Below, piece after piece: positions 14,955-19,513 of a DNA stretch of 19,513 nt. Numbering within the stretch: the stretch's first letter is position 1; each line of letters starts with the position of its first letter. The stretch is from JAZDMK01 sp043800975. GTDB taxonomy: Bacteria; Bacteroidota; Bacteroidia; Bacteroidales; JAHJDW01. Position numbers and translations under genes: made by a program. The stretch lies in the NCBI GenBank assembly GCA_043800975.1, contig JAZDMK010000269.1, forward strand, positions 1-19,513, read 5' to 3'. The notes under the pieces are model-generated. The model was not told where the DNA came from. It saw only the letters and a program-made list of their open reading frames with translations, and made no database searches.

Positions 14955-15053
14955 TTAGATGTTAATGAATAAGAGTATTGAAAAAAAAAAAACTAAAAAG
15001 TAAAGAAACCAGAAATTCAGGTAGATCTTTTTAATTAATTGTGTGCTTTTCAT
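14955..15053 (-). CDS. Membrane microprotein 1, 32 aa
   Basis: The ATG lies 2 nt after the stop of the T9SS cargo gene and the frame ends TAA at 14955-14957. The peptide begins MKSTQLIKKIY, with lysines at 2, 8 and 9, and continues as one aromatic-rich hydrophobic span to the C-terminus (FWFLYFLVFFFSILLFINI). It shares the MKS start, basic head and C-terminal span with microprotein 2. A 12-T run encodes part of the span, so this frame is sensitive to sequencing error or slippage. Function unknown. Confidence 0.5.
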   Translation of the reverse strand: MKSTQLIKKIYLNFWFLYFLVFFFSILLFINI

Positions 15054-15055
15054 AT

Positions 15056-15940
15056 TTAATGAAGTAGTTTTCGAGTAATGGATCCACTATAATTTTTAAT
15101 TGTTAAAATGTAGCACCCTATAGCTAAATCATTAAGATTTATTAATTCAAGATTCGATTTTAAAGAGACTTCTTTAATTATTTTACCAGTATAATCTGCT
15201 AAATATGCAGTGGCAGGAAGTTCACGAGTATCATTAATTTTAATATGAACCTGATTTTTGTCTTCAGTCTGAAAAATTTCAATATTTTGAATCCCATTAT
15301 CATCCTTAGGAGCAGCATCGCTTATAGGTATATCGAATGATAAATTATCAATATACAAAATTGAATTGCCCTTGGGCTTGCTATAATGTTTTGTCGCGTA
15401 GTATGGAGCAATCAATATACATCCGCTGTCTGCATCTTCATAGGGTGTAATTCCCGCAAAAAAAGTAGACCACTCCGAAACAGTTTCAGATTCAATAAAA
15501 AAAGTATGAGCTACATATTTACCATTCTTGAATAAAACCAATTTAACAAACATTGAATCTCCATTCTGAGGAAAATATTTAAATTGGCCAGTTAGAACCA
15601 TTGGGTTCCCGGATATCGGGAAAGCTGGATGCATCTTTTCCTCCGGCTTTCCAGAATAGATTTTTGCAGAAGAAATATTATTTTCATTAACAATTGATTC
15701 CATTCTTAATGATAACTGTCCTGCTATTAATGGATAGTGATCATTGCTTGATTTAATAACATTGTTTATTTGAGTGCCAGAACCGTTATTTTTACACTCG
15801 AAAATATTCCAACCGACAGGATTCTGTTTATCTGCATTCCATTCTTCAAAACCAAAATTTGGTATTTGTGATTTTAACTCAGTTGTAAAGAGTAACAGGA
15901 AGCAGATTAGAGCTTGTAAAAAAAATGCTGTTAATTTCAT
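15056..15940 (-). CDS. T9SS type A sorted secreted protein, possible carbohydrate-binding module
   Basis: The 294-aa product has a signal peptide (residues 1-24, cleavage before Gln25). A globular region (26-205) opens with PNFGFEEWN…PVGW and closes with SILYIDNLSFD. This opening and closing is typical of jelly-roll, carbohydrate-binding-like modules in this phylum. The C-terminal 80 residues form a type A sorting domain with the late L.DLAIGCYILTIKNYSGSITRKLL pattern. It would cross the outer membrane by T9SS and be attached to the cell surface or released. It starts 2 nt after the stop of the zinc-ribbon gene and is followed 2 nt later by microprotein 1. The ligand is unknown. Confidence 0.8.
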   Translation of the reverse strand: MKLTAFFLQALICFLLLFTTELKSQIPNFGFEEWNADKQNPVGWNIFECKNNGSGTQINNVIKSSNDHYPLIAGQLSLRMESIVNENNISSAKIYSGKPEEKMHPAFPISGNPMVLTGQFKYFPQNGDSMFVKLVLFKNGKYVAHTFFIESETVSEWSTFFAGITPYEDADSGCILIAPYYATKHYSKPKGNSILYIDNLSFDIPISDAAPKDDNGIQNIEIFQTEDKNQVHIKINDTRELPATAYLADYTGKIIKEVSLKSNLELINLNDLAIGCYILTIKNYSGSITRKLLH

Positions 15941-15942
15941 AG

Positions 15943-16158
15943 TTAGTTATTTGATAGTATGCTATTGATTTTTTTCACAAGAGATATTGAATTGCATTTA
16001 ATGCATTCAAATATCAAGTATTCATCTAGGGCTATCAACTTTGAATTTACTTCCATGTACGCCTTGTTTTGTTTGAAATTATTGCTTTTGCAAACTGGAC
16101 AACAAGTTAGCTTTTCAAGAACGTCTTTTTTTCTAGTATTAATTTCCTCTTTATACAT
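15943..16158 (-). CDS. Small zinc-ribbon protein
   Basis: The 71-aa product has no signal peptide. It has a CCPVC knuckle (Cys19, Cys20, Cys23) and a CIKC knuckle (Cys54 and Cys57), spaced as in a zinc ribbon, with mixed strands between them (KAYMEVNSKLIALDEYLIFE). It should bind one zinc ion in the cytoplasm. Such ribbons serve in nucleic-acid or protein contacts; the partner is not known. Its stop is 2 nt before the ATG of the T9SS protein, so it is the first gene of the tightly packed run. The 87-nt gap to the upstream T9SS gene holds no terminator. Confidence 0.7.
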   Translation of the reverse strand: MYKEEINTRKKDVLEKLTCCPVCKSNNFKQNKAYMEVNSKLIALDEYLIFECIKCNSISLVKKINSILSNN

Positions 16159-16245
16159 TTCTTAATTTTTAGAACAAAATAATTAGACTTTTATAGATAA
16201 TGATTATTCACACTCCCTTTTACAAAAAAAAGAACAATGGTGTCA

Positions 16246-17244
16246 TTAATTAATCAGTATAATTTTTTTTGTAACACTGTAATCTTGATAATTCAACACC
16301 AGATAATAAACGCCAGGTGTGAAACCTTCCAAATTAACCTTTAACCTTGAATCTGGATTATTAAATTCACATATAACCTTGCCAATTGGATCAATAAGAC
16401 TAGCAGTTTGTAGCTTGCCAGAAGTTGTAATGCAAAATTCTCCTTTCGTAGGATTTGGGTACACTGAAATATCGGACAAATTATTTTGCGAAGATCTATC
16501 ATTGCTTAGTAATACATTTGAAGAAGACAGAAATCTGGAGCTATAATTGCCATTTTCAACATTTGAAAATGAAATGACAGGATAATGTGTGCCTGGTTGA
16601 TACCAATAAAGAATAGTGTCAATCCACTGACCAACTGACACGCCCTCCATCAACATTTGATTCTCCGATGAAATTTTAATTTGTAATACATTATGAACAG
16701 TACCATAGGGCATGATTAAACTTCCAAAACCAACTGCATTTGCTGTAATGGACCCTGTTCTTCCAAAATTTGATGAAAAGTCGGGATAATACCATGAACT
16801 CAAATAAGTATCATTAAAAGTATTACCATAAGAAAATGGAAACTTCAATTTAACTATTGGGTTGCTAAATCGCTCCACTTTCCACATCGACATTCCAATA
16901 CTATCACCGATGATCGCCATCGAATCAGTTGTAATATCCAAAAAACTTAATTCTCCGGCCTCCTCTTCCATAATCTCTGCTGATGGAAAAGCATTTCCAA
17001 CAATCGAGGAGGATGGACTGAAATAGTTTACATTTATGCTGTCTTCTTTATGAATAGCCGAAAAATCCCATATTCGGTTAGGCCCTGTTTGTAGCGCAAT
17101 ATTCATAATTGCAGTTACAGATGAACTGTCTGCAACATAATACTTGAAGCTTTCACCAATTACAGGCGCACTATTAGAAGCCTGAAGAATGGGTTGAGCA
17201 TTTACTTTCGAAGACAAAACACAAAACAATAATAAAAATTTCAT
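16246..17244 (-). CDS. T9SS type A sorted secreted protein
   Basis: From the ATG at 17242-17244 the 332-aa product has a signal peptide MKFLLLFCVLSSKVNA, cleaved before Gln17. An earlier ATG (17278-17280) would add 12 residues but sits almost on a possible promoter, so the inner one is preferred. The body (about 17-250) is beta-rich with aromatic and Ser/Asn-rich strands and no catalytic motif that I recognise. The C-terminal domain begins with ISVYPNPTKGEF (Tyr262) and has the GFTPGVYYLVLNYQDYSVTKKIIL end, a clear type A sorting signal. The protein would be surface-attached or released through T9SS. Function unknown. Confidence 0.82.
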   Translation of the reverse strand: MKFLLLFCVLSSKVNAQPILQASNSAPVIGESFKYYVADSSSVTAIMNIALQTGPNRIWDFSAIHKEDSINVNYFSPSSSIVGNAFPSAEIMEEEAGELSFLDITTDSMAIIGDSIGMSMWKVERFSNPIVKLKFPFSYGNTFNDTYLSSWYYPDFSSNFGRTGSITANAVGFGSLIMPYGTVHNVLQIKISSENQMLMEGVSVGQWIDTILYWYQPGTHYPVISFSNVENGNYSSRFLSSSNVLLSNDRSSQNNLSDISVYPNPTKGEFCITTSGKLQTASLIDPIGKVICEFNNPDSRLKVNLEGFTPGVYYLVLNYQDYSVTKKIILIN

Positions 17245-17294
17245 GTACTTAAACAGAAAAAACACCCTAAAAAGTATCATAATAACCCTATAAA

Positions 17295-17315
17295 CAAAAT
17301 TATTTTTGTTGTCAA
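17295..17315 (-). promoter_or_regulatory. Possible promoter before the 332-aa T9SS gene
   Basis: On the minus strand TTGACA (17310-17315) and TAATTTTG (17295-17302) are present, the latter fitting TAnnTTTG. Their spacing does not fit one consensus well. It suggests the 332-aa gene can be transcribed separately from its upstream neighbours. Confidence 0.3.
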
Positions 17316-17342
17316 ATGTAAATATCTATATATTTAATAGAT

Positions 17343-17438
17343 TTAACATTTATCAGAAGGACCATTTAATTTATCAATGCATTGATTACAATTATCAGGT
17401 GTGAACAAATGGGATGAATAATTGACATAAAAGTTCAT
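17343..17438 (-). CDS. Possible 31-aa cysteine-containing peptide
   Basis: An ATG frame in the 377-bp gap between two T9SS genes encodes a polar peptide, MNFYVNYSSHLFTPDN followed by CNQC and a terminal Cys31. It has no signal or membrane segment. Support is weak: there is no overlap with neighbours and no clear ribosome site. A CxxC plus a third Cys is the only suggestive feature. Confidence 0.2.
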   Translation of the reverse strand: MNFYVNYSSHLFTPDNCNQCIDKLNGPSDKC

Positions 17439-17485
17439 AATAATTGATTGCCCTTAAGTTTTCTTGGAATCTCAAAATTTACAAT

Positions 17486-17593
17486 TTAGAGAGACGCAAA
17501 AACAACTATTGCAAAAACAATAAAAAGAAATGCTAAGAGAGCAATCCAAAAAACCTTGATTTGAAAATCTTTTAATGTATTAATTCTTCTCAA
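17486..17593 (-). CDS. Membrane microprotein 3, about 35 aa
   Basis: After the 566-aa T9SS gene stops (17621), the same frame runs open to a TAA at 17486-17488. The product has a basic head (LRRINTLKDFQIK) and one hydrophobic C-terminal span (VFWIALLAFLFIVFAIVVF). A TTG at 17591-17593 is the likely start; no ATG is available. The layout (basic head, single span, no tail, just after a T9SS gene) repeats that of the microproteins at 14841-15053. Function unknown. Confidence 0.4.
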   Translation of the reverse strand: MRRINTLKDFQIKVFWIALLAFLFIVFAIVVFASL

Positions 17594-17620
17594 ATAACTT
17601 TGAATATTCAGTAGTATGAT

Positions 17621-19321
17621 TTATTCCTTATTAAGGAAGATCTTACTAATTAGGGGTTCATGATTAATCGATGTCAGGCAAATAAGATATACGCCTCTGG
17701 CAAGAAAACTTAAATCTGCTTGAATATGCGCATCCTTAGCAATTTTTTGCTGAAAAACCTTTGCGCCAAGTGGGTTAATGATTGACAAATCGGAATCTTC
17801 CTGTACAAAAATAAAAAGACCATTTTCATTTTGATTAAAAATTATTTCCGGCTTTTTATTTTCAAAATTAACGCTGATTGGTGAAAACATTTCAGTATTT
17901 CCATCAAAGTCAGTCTGCTTTAGACGATAATATGAAATACCATCCCATGGTTTATTATCAAAAAGTAAATAACTAAGAATTGAATTTGAATTACCCGCAC
18001 TCTTCAATTTCCCAACAATTTCGAAATCAAGAAGGTTTTTACTTTTTTCAACTGTGAAAAAGTCGTTATTTGTTTCTGATACAGTTGACCAGAATACTTT
18101 AACATTGTTTTCATCCTGAATCCCTCCATATTCAACTAATTCAACAGGCAGTGGAACCATTGAGCATTCTGAATCAAAATATGCATATGAATAATGTTCG
18201 CCCCCTGAACAATCGGATACTGTAAAAAGCAACGTTACTACTTTTCCAAGCTGTGATGTTAGGTCAACCATTTGAGTTGTCCAAGGTCTGTACCAGACAT
18301 CGGTTGTTCCAACCTGATTAAATCCGGGCTTTCCTTGCCCTGCAGTAACTAGGTATTGAGCACCAGGAATTGTGTCCCCATTTTCATCAAAAGTAGTAAT
18401 CTTAATAAATGGCTGAACACTGTCTGGATGAGCTCCATCTTGAACTACCATTGCATAATGATAAATATAATAAATTGTTGAAGCTGTTACAAGGAATGAT
18501 TGGATTAATTGTGCTCCCTCTGAACCAACCGTTGTTCCATTTCCAATGAGTGCTGAATAATTTCCCTGATATACTCTGGGAAAGCCACCAAGTGCATCAG
18601 TTCCACCAGATACAACTGAAAACTGTGCACCCCCTGTTCCTGGGTTTGCAGCGCAATAATTTAAATGTTTTGCAAGTGGATTGATAGCGTTTTCCGCATA
18701 CCCGCTTGTTCCATACCAGTTTGAAAAATCACCATTTTCAAACCCTAAGTTATTACAAGCTGTTTGTAAAGAATTGTACTTAATATTAATAGTATATCGA
18801 CTTCTAAAGTGATTGATTACAAACCAGCCCCAGCTGTCAACCATTACGAAGTAATCTACACCGGATTTTACATTCGCAATGCACACCTGACTTGTAGGGC
18901 TTACTCCTGCTGTAAAAGCATCATAATTATAGGCAATGCATTGACCTAATGATGGACCACTTGCCGCTTCAAATACGAGAATTGCCAGGTTCTTGGTACT
19001 TGAAAGATAAGTCAAATCAATTTCAACAGGACCCGTCTGCGTTGCTGTAAAGCGATATAAGTAGTCGCGGCCGGTCATATATGATTTTGACATGCCCGAT
19101 GAGCCTATTGTATTACTTCCGTCATAATCGTTTACTTGGTCTAATGTAGGAGCCGTTGTTTTAATAAGAGTATCAGTTTGTGTGAAAGGAAGTGTAATAA
19201 TTCTAGATGGCTGTGATGCAATAGTGCAATTTGCACCTCCCCTTTTCTGGGCAGTTAGGGATTTGGATAGAAACATTCCAATTATTAGGGTTATTAGAAT
19301 TTTATATGAAAGCATTTTCAT
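17621..19321 (-). CDS. T9SS type A sorted secreted protein, large
   Basis: The 566-aa product has a signal peptide (1-24, ending LTAQ). The N-terminal half has a beta-sandwich region around 60-185 (…YLYRFTATQTGPVEIDLTYL…) resembling pre-peptidase C-terminal-like domains. A second module starts at about residue 190 (NLGFENGDFSNWYGT) and ends near VPLPVELVEY (Pro390), like jelly-roll modules with the LGFENGDF…W opening. Residues 390-470 form the common T9SS linker domain with WSTVSETNNDFFTVEKS and SYYRLKQTDFDG. The C-terminal 80 residues are the type A sorting signal. It follows the stop of a type B T9SS gene by 38 nt, so the two are probably co-transcribed. No catalytic motif is seen; an adhesin or binding role is likely. 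Confidence 0.82.
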   Translation of the reverse strand: MKMLSYKILITLIIGMFLSKSLTAQKRGGANCTIASQPSRIITLPFTQTDTLIKTTAPTLDQVNDYDGSNTIGSSGMSKSYMTGRDYLYRFTATQTGPVEIDLTYLSSTKNLAILVFEAASGPSLGQCIAYNYDAFTAGVSPTSQVCIANVKSGVDYFVMVDSWGWFVINHFRSRYTINIKYNSLQTACNNLGFENGDFSNWYGTSGYAENAINPLAKHLNYCAANPGTGGAQFSVVSGGTDALGGFPRVYQGNYSALIGNGTTVGSEGAQLIQSFLVTASTIYYIYHYAMVVQDGAHPDSVQPFIKITTFDENGDTIPGAQYLVTAGQGKPGFNQVGTTDVWYRPWTTQMVDLTSQLGKVVTLLFTVSDCSGGEHYSYAYFDSECSMVPLPVELVEYGGIQDENNVKVFWSTVSETNNDFFTVEKSKNLLDFEIVGKLKSAGNSNSILSYLLFDNKPWDGISYYRLKQTDFDGNTEMFSPISVNFENKKPEIIFNQNENGLFIFVQEDSDLSIINPLGAKVFQQKIAKDAHIQADLSFLARGVYLICLTSINHEPLISKIFLNKE

Positions 19322-19359
19322 GATATATGGTTTTTTTAAAAATGTAATTTCAATAAATG

Positions 19360-19513
19360 TTATTTCACGACTGTTACATTTCCGGTTAGTTTATGTTTGG
19401 GCCCGTTGATTTCTTTTGCCATAATGAGCCAGACATATACACCCATCTGAACCGTATTCCCATTCACCTTTCCATCCCACTGCATATTCAGGTCTTTGGT
19501 GTAGAAGATTTCT
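19360..19513 (-). CDS. T9SS type B sorted protein, C-terminal end only
   Basis: The 50 codons from the window edge to the TAA at 19360-19362 encode the end of a type B (gliding motility-associated, TIGR04131-like) sorting domain. It reads MQWDGKVNGNTVQMGVYVW…NGPKHKLTGNVTVVK, matching the usual WDG…G….GVYVW…G….GNVT pattern. Such domains end large surface adhesins and gliding-related proteins. The rest of the gene is outside the window. The 38-nt gap to the next gene suggests one transcript. Confidence 0.8.
   Translation of the reverse strand, partial: EIFYTKDLNMQWDGKVNGNTVQMGVYVWLIMAKEINGPKHKLTGNVTVVK

Overview
The window comes from a member of the Bacteroidota. It carries type IX secretion (T9SS) C-terminal sorting domains of both type A and type B, a DUF6150-like DSKYDA-repeat protein, SPII lipoproteins, a TAnnTTTG-type promoter, AT-rich starts with little Shine-Dalgarno signal, and many short degenerate intergenic repeats of the kind seen in this phylum. 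I cannot place it more finely. All genes but one (10438-10782) lie on the minus strand.

Positions 1-10307 are mostly housekeeping. In order they hold a truncated lipoprotein, an M13 zinc metallopeptidase lipoprotein, a RhlE-like DEAD-box helicase, glutamine-dependent NAD+ synthetase, a small membrane methyltransferase with a probable N-terminal frameshift, a DEDDh exonuclease, threonine synthase, a four-helix-bundle (S23-like) protein between AT-rich repeats, and a Cys/Met-metabolism PLP enzyme. A DUF6150-like secreted protein with its own promoter and strong terminator is divergent from the last.

Positions 10783-13942 are mostly non-coding and unusually repeat-rich. One two-domain hypothetical protein (11576-12544) sits in the middle with its own promoter and terminator. 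Around it are an orphan minus-strand terminator, a multi-hairpin element, and a modular mosaic of degenerate 6-8 bp microsatellites. A pair of 79-bp direct repeats brackets the mosaic; one copy abuts the promoter of the hypothetical gene and holds a dyad. Further on are covarying hairpins and a 25-bp tandem repeat.

Positions 13850-19513 form an AT-rich run of minus-strand genes for cell-surface proteins. A type B T9SS protein (partial) is followed by a 566-aa type A protein, a 332-aa type A protein, a zinc-ribbon protein, a 294-aa type A protein, two tiny single-span membrane proteins, a 197-aa orphan and a small membrane protein whose frame continues past a stop, then a terminator. From the zinc-ribbon gene onward each stop and next start are 2-3 nt apart or overlap, so this is one transcription unit. 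Another tiny single-span frame follows the 566-aa gene. The recurring pairing of a T9SS cargo gene with a membrane microprotein is the best candidate here for something undescribed; its function cannot be read from the sequence.
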